DNA from: Bacteroidia bacterium
GTDB lineage: Bacteria; Bacteroidota; Bacteroidia; J057
DNA: 64,000 nucleotides
Assembly: GCA_022760475.1 (NCBI GenBank)
Contig: JALEFZ010000025.1
Location: forward strand, 1 to 64,000
Reading direction: 5' to 3'
Part shown: one piece after another, positions 52,452 through 62,198 of the stretch
Layout of the letters: each line of letters opens with the position of its first letter
Numbering within the stretch: position 1 is the stretch's first letter
Notes under the pieces: model-generated
The model's input: the letters and a program-made list of their open reading frames with translations, nothing else
What the model was told of the DNA's origin: nothing
The model's database searches: none
Translations under genes and position numbers: made by a program

Positions 52452-54566
52452 ATGGCAAAGGTACCTCTAAAAGACACTCGAAACATTGGAATTTCTGCTC
52501 ACATTGACGCAGGAAAAACCACCACTACAGAACGCATCTTGTTCTACACCGGTATCTCTCACAAAATTGGTGAGGTACACGATGGCGCTGCAACCATGGA
52601 CTGGATGGAGCAGGAACAAGAAAGGGGTATTACCATTACCTCTGCGGCAACTACTTGCTTCTGGAACTTTGAAGGAAAGGAACACCGTATCAACATCATC
52701 GATACCCCTGGTCACGTGGACTTTACCGTAGAGGTAGAGCGCTCTCTACGTGTACTTGATGGTGCCGTGATGCTTTACTGTGCTGTTTCTGGTGTAGAGC
52801 CTCAGTCTGAGACTGTATGGAGACAAGCTGAGAAATACAAAGTACCTCGCGTAGGATTCGTTAATAAAATGGACCGCTCGGGTGCTGACTTCTTCCAGGT
52901 TGTTGGTCAGATCAACGAAATGTTGAGCGGAAATGCAGTTCCTATTCAGGTGCCTATCGGTGCAGAGACTGATTTCAAAGGCGTTGTAGACCTTATCGAC
53001 AACAAAGCCATCGTTTGGAATGAGGATGACTTCGGAATGACTTACGAAGAAATCGAGATTCCTGCAGACTTGGCAGAAACTGTTGAAGAGTGGAGAGGAA
53101 AAATGGTAGAAGCTGTAGCTGAATATGACGAAGAGATTCTTGAGAAATACTTCGAAGACCCAGACAGCATCACCCGCGACGAAATCATTGGAGCCCTTCG
53201 TTCTGCTGTACAGGACATGGCGATCCTTCCAATGATGTGTGGTTCTGCCTTCAAAAATAAAGGTGTACAGGCTGTACTTGATGCAGTATGTTACCTACTT
53301 CCTTCTCCTTTGGATATGCCTCCTATCGAAGGTATCAATCCAGATACAGGAGAAACTGAAACAAGAAGCGCTAGCAACGATGAGCCTTTCGCAGCATTGG
53401 CTTTCAAAATTGCTACTGACCCATATGTAGGTCGTTTGGCATTCTTCCGCTGTTATTCCGGTGTACTGGAAGGCGGTTCTTATGTACTGAACAACCGTAC
53501 AGGAAAGAAAGAGCGTATCTCGCGTCTACTTCAGATGCACTCTAACAAGCAGCAGCAAATCGAAAGAGTAGAAGCTGGAGATATTGCTGCAGGTGTAGGT
53601 TTCAAAGACCTCAAAACAGGTGATACACTTACTGATCTGGACAACCCATTGACCCTTGAGTCCATGGACTTCCCAGAGCCGGTGATCCGCCTTGCTATTG
53701 AGCCTAAGACCAAGAAAGACGCAGATAAGCTGGGTGTAGGCCTTGCAAAGCTGTCTGAGGAAGACCCAACCTTCAGCGCTAGTACCGATGAAGAAACAGG
53801 TCAGACTATTATCGCTGGTATGGGTGAGCTTCACCTTGAGATCATCGTTGACCGTCTGAGACGTGAATTCAAGGTAGAGGTAAATCAGGGTGCCCCACAG
53901 GTATCTTACCGTGAAGCCTTGACTTCCAATACTGAACACCGCGAGGTTTATAAGAAGCAGACTGGTGGTCGTGGTAAGTTTGCAGATATCCAATTCGAAC
54001 TTGGACCTATTGTACCAAGCGACGATCCGGAAGCACAAACTGAAGGTTTGGTCTTCGTTGACCAGATCAAAGGTGGTGCGATCCCTAAGGAATTCGTTCC
54101 TTCTGTAAAGAAAGGATTCGAATCTGCTCTTAATGAAGGTGTCCTGGCTGGATACCCTCTAGAAGGAATGCAAGTAAGGTTATTCTTCGGTTCCTTCCAC
54201 CAGGTGGACTCCGATCAGTTGTCTTTCGAGACTGCTGCCAAACTTGGATTTAGGTCTGCTGCCAAGCTATGTAAGCCCGTAATCAAGGAGCCAATCATGG
54301 CCGTAGAGGTTGTGATGCCCGAAGAATTCATGGGTAACGTAGTGGGAGACTTGAACAAGCGTCGTGGAAAGATCGACGAGATGGGCGACCGTGGTAACTC
54401 CAAAGTAGTGAAAGCTAAAGTACCTCTATCGGAATTGTTCGGATATGTAACTGACTTGAGAACTATCTCATCTGGACGTGCAAATTCGACTATGCAATTC
54501 TCTCACTTTGAGGCGACTCCTTCCAACATTCAGGAAGAAGTAGTAGCAAAAGTGACAGGTGCTTAA
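52452..54566 (+). CDS. fusA: Elongation factor G
   Basis: 704 aa, full length. This GTPase drives ribosomal translocation and recycling. G1 is [16 protein letters not shown]2 lies in [13 protein letters not shown]3 is [10 protein letters not shown]4 is NKMD and G5 is GSAFKNKG. Domain II (~310-400), III, IV with [15 protein letters not shown] (~510-525), and V with [18 protein letters not shown] (~625) are all present. No tuf gene follows, unlike the E. coli str operon; rpsJ is next. Confidence 0.99.
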   Translation: MAKVPLKDTRNIGISAHIDAGKTTTTERILFYTGISHKIGEVHDGAATMDWMEQEQERGITITSAATTCFWNFEGKEHRINIIDTPGHVDFTVEVERSLRVLDGAVMLYCAVSGVEPQSETVWRQAEKYKVPRVGFVNKMDRSGADFFQVVGQINEMLSGNAVPIQVPIGAETDFKGVVDLIDNKAIVWNEDDFGMTYEEIEIPADLAETVEEWRGKMVEAVAEYDEEILEKYFEDPDSITRDEIIGALRSAVQDMAILPMMCGSAFKNKGVQAVLDAVCYLLPSPLDMPPIEGINPDTGETETRSASNDEPFAALAFKIATDPYVGRLAFFRCYSGVLEGGSYVLNNRTGKKERISRLLQMHSNKQQQIERVEAGDIAAGVGFKDLKTGDTLTDLDNPLTLESMDFPEPVIRLAIEPKTKKDADKLGVGLAKLSEEDPTFSASTDEETGQTIIAGMGELHLEIIVDRLRREFKVEVNQGAPQVSYREALTSNTEHREVYKKQTGGRGKFADIQFELGPIVPSDDPEAQTEGLVFVDQIKGGAIPKEFVPSVKKGFESALNEGVLAGYPLEGMQVRLFFGSFHQVDSDQLSFETAAKLGFRSAAKLCKPVIKEPIMAVEVVMPEEFMGNVVGDLNKRRGKIDEMGDRGNSKVVKAKVPLSELFGYVTDLRTISSGRANSTMQFSHFEATPSNIQEEVVAKVTGA

Positions 54567-54615
54567 CATTGATTGAATAAAACAGGGAGCCTTAGTGCTC
54601 AAATTAGAGAAGGCA

Positions 54616-54921
54616 ATGACCCAGAAGATTCGCATCAAATTAAAATCATACGATCACAATCTGGTAGACAAGTCTGCAGAGAAGATCGTACGGACGGTGA
54701 AGTCCACCGGCGCCATCGTGAGTGGACCGATCCCGTTACCGACAGAACGTTCTATCATTACAGTGAACCGCTCACCACACGTGAATAAAAAATCACGCGA
54801 GCAGTTTGAAATCAGTTCTTACAAGCGTTTGATTGACATTTTTAGCTCCAGTTCCAAAACCGTGGACGTACTCATGAAGCTGGAACTTCCTAGTGGAGTT
54901 GATGTAGAGATCAAAGTGTAA
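54616..54921 (+). CDS. rpsJ: 30S ribosomal protein S10
   Basis: 101 aa. S10 is in the 30S head and also takes part in NusB-linked antitermination. The ATG at 54616 ([20 protein letters not shown]) is the family start; an in-frame GTG at 54595 would add seven unconserved residues. [29 protein letters not shown] and the [19 protein letters not shown] end are canonical. Confidence 0.98.
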   Translation: MTQKIRIKLKSYDHNLVDKSAEKIVRTVKSTGAIVSGPIPLPTERSIITVNRSPHVNKKSREQFEISSYKRLIDIFSSSSKTVDVLMKLELPSGVDVEIKV

Positions 54922-54958
54922 GTAAACAATTTGAACACAGTTTTCTGGGGAAAAATAA

Positions 54959-54984
54959 CGCTCCGGCTGGCTGAAGCTGGAGCG
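54959..54984 (+). promoter_or_regulatory. Stem-loop between rpsJ and rplC
   Basis: CGCTCCGGCT (54959-54968) and AGCTGGAGCG (54975-54984) form a 10-bp GC-rich stem with one G-T wobble and a GGCTGA loop, within a 117-bp gap. There is no T-tract, so it is not a normal terminator; a ribosomal-protein autoregulatory or processing site is possible. Confidence 0.5.
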
Positions 54985-55038
54985 AATCTTCCTAGGAGGG
55001 TAAGTTCTTGTAATTAAAAAAATTTAATCCCAAAAAAG

Positions 55039-55680
55039 ATGGCGGGACTTATTGGAAAGAAAGTAGGGATGACCAGCATTTTCGATGCCAATCGAAAAAG
55101 CGTCGCCTGCACCCTGATCTACGCAGAACCAAATGTGGTTACTCAGATCAAGAGCAGCGAACCTCGTGAGAATGGAAAATGCGACGGTTATGATGCCATT
55201 CAATTGGCATTCGACGAGCGCAAGGAGAAAAATACACCCCAACCGTTAAAGGGGCATTTTGAGAAGGCTGGTACTTCACCGAAAAGGAAATTAGTTGAGT
55301 TCGATTTCTCTACTGAAGATATAGAGCTCAATCTTGGCGATACCGTCAGCGTAGACATCTTCGAAGAAGGAGACTTTGTAGACATCGTGGGTATGTCTAA
55401 GGGTAAAGGCTTCCAAGGTGTTGTTAAAAGACACGGTTTCGCAGGTGTAGGTGGTCGTACACACGGTCAGCACAACCGCGAAAGAGCTCCGGGTTCTATC
55501 GGTAATGCCTCTACCCCTTCACGTGTATTCAAAGGAATGCGCATGGGCGGCCGTACTGGCAACAGCAGGGTAAAGGTGCAGAACCTAAAAGTTTTGAAAG
55601 TTATTCCAGAGAAGAACCTATTGGTTGTATCCGGATCCGTACCGGGACACAAAGGCGCTTACGTTATAATCGAGAAATAA
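55039..55680 (+). CDS. rplC: 50S ribosomal protein L3
   Basis: 213 aa. L3 is an early 23S-binding protein whose loop reaches the peptidyl-transferase centre. It has [14 protein letters not shown] at the start, [15 protein letters not shown] and [36 protein letters not shown], and ends [13 protein letters not shown]. rplD follows after 4 bp. Confidence 0.99.
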   Translation: MAGLIGKKVGMTSIFDANRKSVACTLIYAEPNVVTQIKSSEPRENGKCDGYDAIQLAFDERKEKNTPQPLKGHFEKAGTSPKRKLVEFDFSTEDIELNLGDTVSVDIFEEGDFVDIVGMSKGKGFQGVVKRHGFAGVGGRTHGQHNRERAPGSIGNASTPSRVFKGMRMGGRTGNSRVKVQNLKVLKVIPEKNLLVVSGSVPGHKGAYVIIEK

Positions 55681-55684
55681 GAAG

Positions 55685-56320
55685 ATGGAAGTAGCAGTAT
55701 TGAGCATCGAAGGAAAACAAACCGGGAGATCTGTCCAGTTAGCAGATTCTGTCTTCGGAATTGAAGAGCCCAATGATCACGCCATTTACCTGGACGTAAA
55801 GTACATTCAGAAAAATAAGCGTCAGGGAACTTCCAAAGCAAAGGAAAGAAGCGAGGTTCACGGTACCAATAAAAAACCTTTCCGCCAGAAGGGTACGGGT
55901 AACGCCAGACAAGGTGATAGAAAATCGCCTTTGTTCCCAAGAAGCGGTGGTACCATCTTCGGACCAAGACCAAGAGATTACAGGTCTAAGCTAAACAGAA
56001 AGGTTAAGAGACTGGCAAGAAACAGTGCCCTTACCTACAAAGCGAGAGAAGAATCAATCTGTGTAATCGAAGATTTCGCTTTCGAAACTCCAAAAACAAA
56101 AGAGTTCGTGAAAATCATGAACGCTCTTGAAGTAGGATCAAAGAAAGTTCTTCTAATCGTAGGTGAGTCCAACAACAATGTATACCTCTCTGGAAGGAAT
56201 GTTCCAAAGAAATACATCAAGGAGGCAGCTGATTTGAATACCTATGACATCCTGAATGCGGAGACCATCATCTTCACAGAAGGAGCCCTGGATTTCATCA
56301 ACGAAAAATTAGCCAACTAA
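55685..56320 (+). CDS. rplD: 50S ribosomal protein L4
   Basis: 211 aa. L4 lines the nascent-peptide tunnel and, in E. coli, represses its own S10 operon. The tunnel loop region RSEVHGTNKKPFRQKGTGNARQGDRKSPLFPRSGGTIFGPRPRDY is intact (macrolide-sensitive type), and the C-terminal NTYDILNAETIIFTEGAL is typical. Spaced 4 bp from both rplC and rplW. If L4 autoregulates here, the rpsJ-rplC stem-loop is a candidate target. Confidence 0.99.
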   Translation: MEVAVLSIEGKQTGRSVQLADSVFGIEEPNDHAIYLDVKYIQKNKRQGTSKAKERSEVHGTNKKPFRQKGTGNARQGDRKSPLFPRSGGTIFGPRPRDYRSKLNRKVKRLARNSALTYKAREESICVIEDFAFETPKTKEFVKIMNALEVGSKKVLLIVGESNNNVYLSGRNVPKKYIKEAADLNTYDILNAETIIFTEGALDFINEKLAN

Positions 56321-56324
56321 GGTT

Positions 56325-56618
56325 ATGACTATACTAAAGAGACCCATAATCACAGAAAAAACGAGCCTCCAGCAGGAGCGCGGCCTTAATAAATATGGGT
56401 TTGAGGTCGATTTACAAGCCACCAAGGAAGAGATCAAAGGAGAAGTGGAGCAGATGTACGAGGTGGAAGTCGAAAGCGTAAACACCCTTGTTGTAAGGGG
56501 TAAGCGCAGACAAAGGTTTACCAAAAAAGGAGTCATCAAAGGGAAGTCTTCCAACTACAAGAAAGCAATTGTAACGCTGAAAGACGGACACGAAATTGAT
56601 TTCTACAAACACATTTAA
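56325..56618 (+). CDS. rplW: 50S ribosomal protein L23
   Basis: 97 aa. L23 sits at the tunnel exit and is the docking site for trigger factor and SRP. ILKRPIITEKTSLQQERGLNKYGFEVDLQATK and the VESVNTLVVRGKRRQRF loop identify it. rplB follows after 65 bp, a longer gap than most in the cluster. Confidence 0.98.
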   Translation: MTILKRPIITEKTSLQQERGLNKYGFEVDLQATKEEIKGEVEQMYEVEVESVNTLVVRGKRRQRFTKKGVIKGKSSNYKKAIVTLKDGHEIDFYKHI

Positions 56619-56683
56619 TGAATAAAAGAGGTGCTTTTGAGTTCATTGTAGCTCCATTGCACATCAATTAAGCATAAAAGAAA

Positions 56684-57511
56684 ATGGGTATCCGTAAGCT
56701 AAAGCCGGTAACGCCAAGCCAAAGAACAACGTCTCTTCTGAACTTTGAGGAGATTACAAAGTCGAAGCCTGAAAAGTCTTTGATTGCTCCCCTGAAGAAA
56801 TCCGGGGGTAGAAACAATGCCGGGCGTATGACCATTCGCCAAAGAGGAGGAGGGCACAAGCGTCGCTACCGTATCGTTGACTTCAAGCGTGATAAGTTTG
56901 GGGTAGAGGCAACCATCATTGCCATTGAATACGATCCCAACCGTACGGCAAACATTGCTCTTCTTGAGTATACTGATGGTGAGAAGCGTTACATCATCGC
57001 ACCTGCGAAGATTGAGGTAGGACAAAAAGTTATTTCTGGTGATTCTGTCGAACCTAAGGTAGGCAACGCCATGAAATTGAAGAATATGCCTTTGGGTACA
57101 ATTGTTCACAATATTGAACTTTACCCTGGCAAAGGCGGAATGATGGCCAGAGGCGCTGGTACCTATGCCAACTTGACTGCAAAAGAAGGAAAGTATGCTA
57201 TTTTGAAACTCCCTTCAGGAGAAACCAGAATGGTACTTGGAGAGTGCATGGGAACTGTAGGATCTGTTGGTAATTCCGATCACCAAAACGTGGTGCTTGG
57301 TAAGGCAGGTCGTAAAAGGTGGAAAGGACGTCGTCCAAGAGTAAGAGGTGTAGCCATGAACCCTGTTGATCACCCAATGGGTGGTGGTGAAGGTAGGGCT
57401 TCCGGTGGTATCCCTCGTAACAGGAACGGGCTCCCTGCTAAAGGAAAAAAGACCCGGGCGAAGAAGAAACATTCAAGCAGGTTGATCATCAGCCGCAAAA
57501 AGAAGAGATAA
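56684..57511 (+). CDS. rplB: 50S ribosomal protein L2
   Basis: 275 aa. L2 is needed for subunit association and peptidyl-transferase activity. [13 protein letters not shown] at the start, [31 protein letters not shown], and [21 protein letters not shown] (with the conserved His of the PTC-proximal loop) are diagnostic. Length matches the family norm. Confidence 0.99.
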   Translation: MGIRKLKPVTPSQRTTSLLNFEEITKSKPEKSLIAPLKKSGGRNNAGRMTIRQRGGGHKRRYRIVDFKRDKFGVEATIIAIEYDPNRTANIALLEYTDGEKRYIIAPAKIEVGQKVISGDSVEPKVGNAMKLKNMPLGTIVHNIELYPGKGGMMARGAGTYANLTAKEGKYAILKLPSGETRMVLGECMGTVGSVGNSDHQNVVLGKAGRKRWKGRRPRVRGVAMNPVDHPMGGGEGRASGGIPRNRNGLPAKGKKTRAKKKHSSRLIISRKKKR

Positions 57512-57559
57512 TCTTTGGTGTCATTCAACTACATCAAAAACTGATCAAAAGAATTTATC

Positions 57560-57838
57560 ATGGCTAGATCACTCAAAAAAGGACCATTCATCGATCCTAA
57601 GCTGGAAAGAAAAGTCCTTGCAATGAACGAAAGCGGGAAGAAGCGCATGATCAAAACCTGGGCTAGAAGATCTATGATCTCTCCGGATTTTGTAGGGCAC
57701 AACATCGCTGTTCACAATGGAAATAAATTTATCCCTGTATATGTTACTGAAAACATGGTAGGGCACAAGTTGGGAGAATTTGCCCCTACTCGTACCTTCC
57801 GTGGCCACGGTGGAAACAAAAAAGGGAACAAGAGATAA
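57560..57838 (+). CDS. rpsS: 30S ribosomal protein S19
   Basis: 92 aa. S19 is in the 30S head, near the A-site tRNA and bridge B1a. [64 protein letters not shown] is the standard family sequence. It lies 48 bp after rplB and 45 bp before rplV. Confidence 0.99.
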   Translation: MARSLKKGPFIDPKLERKVLAMNESGKKRMIKTWARRSMISPDFVGHNIAVHNGNKFIPVYVTENMVGHKLGEFAPTRTFRGHGGNKKGNKR

Positions 57839-57883
57839 TAAACTGGTAACCGGATATTTATCCGATTTGTAACACCAAATATC

Positions 57884-58366
57884 ATGGCGGAACAAGCGAC
57901 CAAATTGACAAGAAAAGAAAAAATTGCTCAGGGGATACCCAAGACTCCTAAGAGGAAGAAGGTATATGCTGAGAATTTGAAAGATAAGAAAGCGGACGAG
58001 TGTAGAGTTACTTTGCGTAACTATCGTTCATCTGCAAGAAAGATGCGTTTGATCGTTGATCAAATTCGCGGGAGGGAAGTGTTTGATGCCCTTAATGTGT
58101 TGAAATTTACTTCTAAGGCAGCGGCTCCAGCCGTAACTAGGTTGCTTCAATCAGCCATCGCCTCTTACGAAGAGAAGTTTGACGAAAGGGTAGACGTGGA
58201 TACTCACTACGTTAAGGAAGCAATGGTAGATGGCTCACGTATGTTGAAGCGTCTGCAGCCTGCTCCTCAGGGTAGAGCCCACATCATTCGCAAGCGCTTC
58301 TGCCATGTTACATTGGTAATTGACGAAATTCCTGAACAAGAGGAAGACAACGGGGACGAAGATTAA
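57884..58366 (+). CDS. rplV: 50S ribosomal protein L22, with N- and C-terminal extensions
   Basis: 160 aa, against ~110 in E. coli. L22 lines the exit tunnel with a beta-hairpin (RMLKRLQPAPQGRAHIIRKRFCHVTLVI). The core starts at about residue 43 (CRVTLRNYRSSARKMRLIVDQIRG). A ~40-residue Lys-rich N-terminal extension (MAEQATKLTRKEKIAQGI) and an acidic C-terminal tail (PEQEEDNGDED) lie outside the core. An N-terminal extension is common in Bacteroidota; the acidic tail is less familiar. rpsC follows and uses a TTG start. Confidence 0.97.
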   Translation: MAEQATKLTRKEKIAQGIPKTPKRKKVYAENLKDKKADECRVTLRNYRSSARKMRLIVDQIRGREVFDALNVLKFTSKAAAPAVTRLLQSAIASYEEKFDERVDVDTHYVKEAMVDGSRMLKRLQPAPQGRAHIIRKRFCHVTLVIDEIPEQEEDNGDED

Positions 58367-58384
58367 ACTTAAACAAAAAAGAAA

Positions 58385-59083
58385 TTGGGACAGAAGACAC
58401 ATCCGATAGGCCTTAGGCTTGGAATCGTAAAAGGTTGGGAATCCAACTGGTACGGGGGAAAGGATTTTTCCGATAAGCTGGTTGAGGACGAAAAAATTCG
58501 CTCCTACCTTCGTGCCCGTATTCATAAGGGGGGTATTTCAAGGATCATCATTGAAAGAACCCTTAGAAAAATCACCATCACCATTCACACTTCAAGACCT
58601 GGTATCGTAATCGGTCGTCAGGGGAGTGAGGTTGATAAGGTAAGGGAAGAGATTAAGAAAATTACTGGTAAGGACGTTCAGATCAACATTTATGAGATCA
58701 AACGCCCTGAATTAGACGCCAGACTTGTTGGTCAGCAAATTGCTCAGCAGCTTGAGGGAAGGGTTTCTTTCCGTCGTGCGATGAAATCTGCGATTGCTGC
58801 ATCTATGAGGGCAGGAGCCCAGGGCATCAAAGTAATGTGTTCAGGTCGTCTTGGTGGTGCAGAAATGGCACGTACTGAGCAGTATAAGCAGGGAAGAATT
58901 CCTTTGCAGACACTGAGAGCTGACATTGACTACGCCCTGATTGAAGCGCATACCATTTACGGAGTTATCGGAGTCAAGGTATGGATCTTCAAGAAAGAAA
59001 TTTTCGGTAAGGTTGATTTATCTCCAAGTGTTGCTACCGACAGAAAAGGCGGTAGAGGAGGAAACAAAAGGAGAAGAAAATAA
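58385..59083 (+). CDS. rpsC: 30S ribosomal protein S3, TTG start
   Basis: 232 aa. S3 lies at the mRNA entry site and contributes helicase activity. [22 protein letters not shown], the KH domain [19 protein letters not shown], and the C-terminal [17 protein letters not shown] are canonical. The start must be TTG at 58385: an in-frame TAA lies at 58370-58372 and no ATG or GTG occurs before the conserved GQKTHP. No strong Shine-Dalgarno is seen; the leader is A-rich. Confidence 0.97.
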   Translation: MGQKTHPIGLRLGIVKGWESNWYGGKDFSDKLVEDEKIRSYLRARIHKGGISRIIIERTLRKITITIHTSRPGIVIGRQGSEVDKVREEIKKITGKDVQINIYEIKRPELDARLVGQQIAQQLEGRVSFRRAMKSAIAASMRAGAQGIKVMCSGRLGGAEMARTEQYKQGRIPLQTLRADIDYALIEAHTIYGVIGVKVWIFKKEIFGKVDLSPSVATDRKGGRGGNKRRRK

Positions 59084-59150
59084 ATACGCCAACGGCATGT
59101 ATCTGGGAAGGTAGCTCGAAAGAACTTCCTTTCCCCAACTCAAAGAAATT

Positions 59151-59573
59151 ATGTTACAGCCAAGAAAGGTAAAACGTAGAAAGGTCCAAAAAGGACGGAT
59201 TAAAGGACTCGCTCAAAGAGGATCCCAGATTTCATTCGGTTCTTATGCACTGAAAGTTCTGGAAAATGGATTCATCACCTCTCGACAGATCGAGGCCTGC
59301 CGTATCACGATTTCAAGGGCCATGAAAAGGGAAGGTCAGATTTGGATTAGGGTATTTCCTGATAAGCCTATCACCAAAAAACCTGCAGAGGTAAGGATGG
59401 GTAAGGGTAAGGGTAACCCTGAATACTGGGCAGCCCCTGTGAAGCCAGGAAGAATCATTTTTGAGGTGGATGGGGTACCTGAAGAGGTAGCACGCGAAGC
59501 ATTGAGACTCGCTGCAAACAAGTTGTCAGGTAGAACCAAGTTTATTGTACGCAGAGACCTTCAAAACGTCTAG
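59151..59573 (+). CDS. rplP: 50S ribosomal protein L16
   Basis: 140 aa. L16 organises the A-site tRNA region of the large subunit. [91 protein letters not shown] are standard, including the Arg-loop that is hydroxylated in some bacteria. It follows rpsC after 67 bp. Confidence 0.99.
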   Translation: MLQPRKVKRRKVQKGRIKGLAQRGSQISFGSYALKVLENGFITSRQIEACRITISRAMKREGQIWIRVFPDKPITKKPAEVRMGKGKGNPEYWAAPVKPGRIIFEVDGVPEEVAREALRLAANKLSGRTKFIVRRDLQNV

Positions 59574-59578
59574 TTGAA

Positions 59579-59797
59579 ATGAAAATCAAGGACATTAGAG
59601 AACTTACTGACGAAGAACTAAAGGCTCGAATCGTAGATGAGGAGCAATCTCTGCTACGTGTTCGCCTTAACCATGCAGTATCTGCTGTTGAAAGACCCTC
59701 TGATATCAGAGACGCGAAGAAAATGATCGCACGTCTTAAAACCATATTGAGAGAGAGAGAACTGGAGGCAGAAACATCAAAGGAAGCTGAATCATGA
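59579..59797 (+). CDS. rpmC: 50S ribosomal protein L29
   Basis: 72 aa, two long helices. L29 sits beside L23 at the tunnel exit. [35 protein letters not shown] and the second helix [21 protein letters not shown] identify it. Its stop overlaps the rpsQ start by 4 bp (ATGA). Confidence 0.95.
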   Translation: MKIKDIRELTDEELKARIVDEEQSLLRVRLNHAVSAVERPSDIRDAKKMIARLKTILRERELEAETSKEAES

Positions 59798-60096
59798 GCG
59801 AAGAAAGCAAAAACTACGAAATCCAAGATGAGGCAAACGCCATCACAAGAAACTTGAGAAAGGTTCGTTCCGGAAGGGTTGTGAGTGACAAAATGGACAA
59901 GACCATTACCGTCCTGGTTTCAAGAAGAAGAAAGCACCCGGTATACGGGAAGTTCGTGACCAAGACCAAGAAATTTTTGGCCCACGATGAAAAGAACGAG
60001 TGTAGCATTGGCGACACCGTAAGGATCATGGAGACCCGTCCTCTGAGCAAAAGCAAGCGCTGGAGACTGGTTGAAGTATTGGAGAAGGCCAAATAA
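59794..60096 (+). CDS. rpsQ: 30S ribosomal protein S17, with N-terminal extension
   Basis: 100 aa. S17 is an OB-fold protein that binds 16S rRNA early in assembly. The core begins [48 protein letters not shown] and ends with the [20 protein letters not shown] signature. The 4-bp overlap with rpmC fixes the start and leaves a ~17-residue acidic N-terminal extension ([15 protein letters not shown]) absent from E. coli S17. A 126-bp gap follows before rplN. Confidence 0.97.
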   Translation: MSEESKNYEIQDEANAITRNLRKVRSGRVVSDKMDKTITVLVSRRRKHPVYGKFVTKTKKFLAHDEKNECSIGDTVRIMETRPLSKSKRWRLVEVLEKAK

Positions 60097-60222
60097 ATAT
60101 TTTTTACTGCAGACAATTTGTGTTTGCTCAGAAATAAGAAAGTAAGTGTTGGCGCTGAACAACAGAATTCTTCTTACAGCAATTCATAACTCAGTTGCCA
60201 ATAACCCTTAACCATAATAATC

Positions 60223-60591
60223 ATGATTCAACAGGAGAGTAGATTAAGAGTAGCGGATAACAGCGGAGCGAAAGAAATCCTCTGTATCCGTGTGTTGGGA
60301 GGGACAAAAAAACGCTACGCTCGCATTGGCGACAGAATTGTTGCTTCTGTGAAATCAGCTGACCCCTCTTCCAACGTAAAGAAGGGAGACGTAGTGAAGG
60401 CTGTTGTCGTTCGTACAAGGAAAGAAGGGCGCCGTGCAGATGGGTCCTATATCCGCTTCGATGACAATGCCGCAGTACTCATCAACAACGAGGGAGAGCC
60501 AAGAGCCACCCGTATTTTTGGACCGGTAGCCCGCGAACTTCGCGAAAAAGGCTACATGAAAATTGTATCCCTTGCACCTGAGGTGCTTTAA
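60223..60591 (+). CDS. rplN: 50S ribosomal protein L14
   Basis: 122 aa. L14 forms the intersubunit bridge B8. [74 protein letters not shown] and [23 protein letters not shown] are canonical. In E. coli this is the first spc-operon gene; here a 126-bp gap precedes it. Confidence 0.99.
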   Translation: MIQQESRLRVADNSGAKEILCIRVLGGTKKRYARIGDRIVASVKSADPSSNVKKGDVVKAVVVRTRKEGRRADGSYIRFDDNAAVLINNEGEPRATRIFGPVARELREKGYMKIVSLAPEVL

Positions 60592-60603
60592 ATAAACATC
60601 ACA

Positions 60604-60930
60604 ATGGCAAAGAAATTTCACATTAAAAAAGGGGACATGGTGAGGGTCCTTGCAGGCAAGGATAGAGGGAAAGAAGGTCGTGTGATGGTAATGCTACCAA
60701 AGGACAACAAGGCCATCGTAGAAGGAGTAAGGATCGTGTACAAGCACACCAAGCCTAATCAGACTCAGCCAGAAGGAGGTATCATTGAAACCGAAGCTCC
60801 CATTCATCTGTCTAATCTGATGCTGATTGATCCATCTACCAAAGAACCCACAAGGATCGGAAGACAAAGAAACGAAAATGGCAAAGGCTGGGTTCGTTAC
60901 TCCAAGAAAAGTGGTCAAATACTCGATTAA
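60604..60930 (+). CDS. rplX: 50S ribosomal protein L24
   Basis: 108 aa. L24 starts 50S assembly. The KOW motif is at the N-terminus ([44 protein letters not shown]) and the family tail [23 protein letters not shown] follows. Spacings are 12 bp to rplN and 14 bp to rplE. Confidence 0.98.
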   Translation: MAKKFHIKKGDMVRVLAGKDRGKEGRVMVMLPKDNKAIVEGVRIVYKHTKPNQTQPEGGIIETEAPIHLSNLMLIDPSTKEPTRIGRQRNENGKGWVRYSKKSGQILD

Positions 60931-60944
60931 AGAAAAGTAGAATC

Positions 60945-61511
60945 ATGGCATACGTTCCAAGACTCAAAACAAAATATTTGGAGGAAATTCAGTCCAAGAT
61001 GCAGGAGAAGTTTAATTACCAATCCAGTATGCAGATGCCTAAGCTGACTAAAATTGTCCTCAACCGCGGTATCGGAGATGCAGTAAGTGATAAGAAGTTG
61101 ATCGATGCAGCAGTAGAAGAATTTTCTACCATCGCGGGTCAAAAGCCAATGGTAACCAAAGCAAAGAAGTCTATCTCTAACTTCAAATTGCGTGAAGAAG
61201 TGCCTATCGGCGCAATGGTTACGCTGCGGGGAGAAAGAATGTACGAATTCCTGGATAGATTCATCAATGTTGCCTTGCCAAGGGTAAGGGACTTCAGAGG
61301 TCTTCCTCAGAAGGGTTTCGATGGAAAAGGGAACTTCAACATGGGAATCAAAGAACAAATCATCTTCCCGGAGATCAATGTAGATAAAATCAACAAGATC
61401 GCTGGACTGAATGTAACCTTCGTTACCACAGCTCCTACCGATGAAGAAGCACTAGAACTTTTGGTATTATTCGGAATGCCTTTCCAGGGTAGAAACAAAA
61501 AGGTAGCATAA
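60945..61511 (+). CDS. rplE: 50S ribosomal protein L5
   Basis: 188 aa. L5 binds 5S rRNA in the central protuberance. [72 protein letters not shown] and a C-terminal [12 protein letters not shown] are standard. rpsN begins 5 bp later. Confidence 0.99.
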   Translation: MAYVPRLKTKYLEEIQSKMQEKFNYQSSMQMPKLTKIVLNRGIGDAVSDKKLIDAAVEEFSTIAGQKPMVTKAKKSISNFKLREEVPIGAMVTLRGERMYEFLDRFINVALPRVRDFRGLPQKGFDGKGNFNMGIKEQIIFPEINVDKINKIAGLNVTFVTTAPTDEEALELLVLFGMPFQGRNKKVA

Positions 61512-61516
61512 GGATT

Positions 61517-61786
61517 ATGGCAAGAAAAAGCGCAGTTGCTCGTCAACAAAAACGTGAACGCCTGGTAGCAAAATATGCCGAAAAGCGTCGCAAGCTGAAA
61601 GAAGAAGGAGATTACCAGGCTCTAGCCCTGCTTCCACGTAACTCTTCTCCCGTAAGGCTACACAACCGTTGTAAACTTACCGGTCGTCCAAGAGGATACA
61701 TCAGAAAGTTCGGAATATCTCGTATCAAGTTTAGAGATTTGGCCTTAGAAGGCAAAATCCCAGGTGTAAAGAAAGCAAGTTGGTAA
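61517..61786 (+). CDS. rpsN: 30S ribosomal protein S14, zinc-independent type
   Basis: 89 aa. S14 is in the 30S head. [82 protein letters not shown]. It is the long form with a single Cys (RCKLTGR), lacking the CxxC pairs of the zinc-binding short form. Located 1 bp before rpsH. Confidence 0.99.
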   Translation: MARKSAVARQQKRERLVAKYAEKRRKLKEEGDYQALALLPRNSSPVRLHNRCKLTGRPRGYIRKFGISRIKFRDLALEGKIPGVKKASW

Positions 61787-61787
61787 T

Positions 61788-62186
61788 ATGTTTACAGATC
61801 CTATAGCAGATTTTCTGACCAGAATCCGAAATGCGCAGGCGGCAGGGAAAAAAGTTGTTGATATCCCTTCTTCCAACCTGAAGAAGGAAATTACCCGCGT
61901 GCTTCACGAACAAGGATTTATCAGAAAGTACAAGTTCCTTGACGAAGGTCCTCAGGGAACCATAAAAATCGCCTTGAAGTATGACAAGGTTTCCAAGAAA
62001 CCAGCCATCAACGCGATTACCCGTATCTCAAAACCTGGCCTACGTAGGTATGCCAAGGTTAAGCAAATGCCACGCGTCAAAAACGGTTTGGGCATTGCAA
62101 TCCTCTCTACACCAAATGGTGTGATGACCGGTAAGGCCGCCAAAGCACAAAACGTAGGAGGAGAAGTACTTTGTTACGTATTCTAA
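61788..62186 (+). CDS. rpsH: 30S ribosomal protein S8
   Basis: 132 aa. S8 binds helix 21 of 16S rRNA and in E. coli represses the spc operon. MFTDPIADFLTRIRNAQ, VDIPSSNLKKEITRVLHEQGFI, RVKNGLGIAILSTPNGVMTGKAAKAQNVGGEVLCYVF are canonical. rplF starts 12 bp downstream. Confidence 0.99.
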   Translation: MFTDPIADFLTRIRNAQAAGKKVVDIPSSNLKKEITRVLHEQGFIRKYKFLDEGPQGTIKIALKYDKVSKKPAINAITRISKPGLRRYAKVKQMPRVKNGLGIAILSTPNGVMTGKAAKAQNVGGEVLCYVF

Positions 62187-62198
62187 GAATTCAAAACA

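Noticed and set aside
53526-54038. 170-codon minus-strand reading frame inside fusA
   Set aside because: It is antisense to highly conserved EF-G codons and carries no domain, signal peptide or promoter of its own.
54567-54615. tuf gene expected between fusA and rpsJ
   Set aside because: Only 49 bp separate the two genes, so tuf must be elsewhere in the genome; this is a common arrangement in the phylum, not a deletion.
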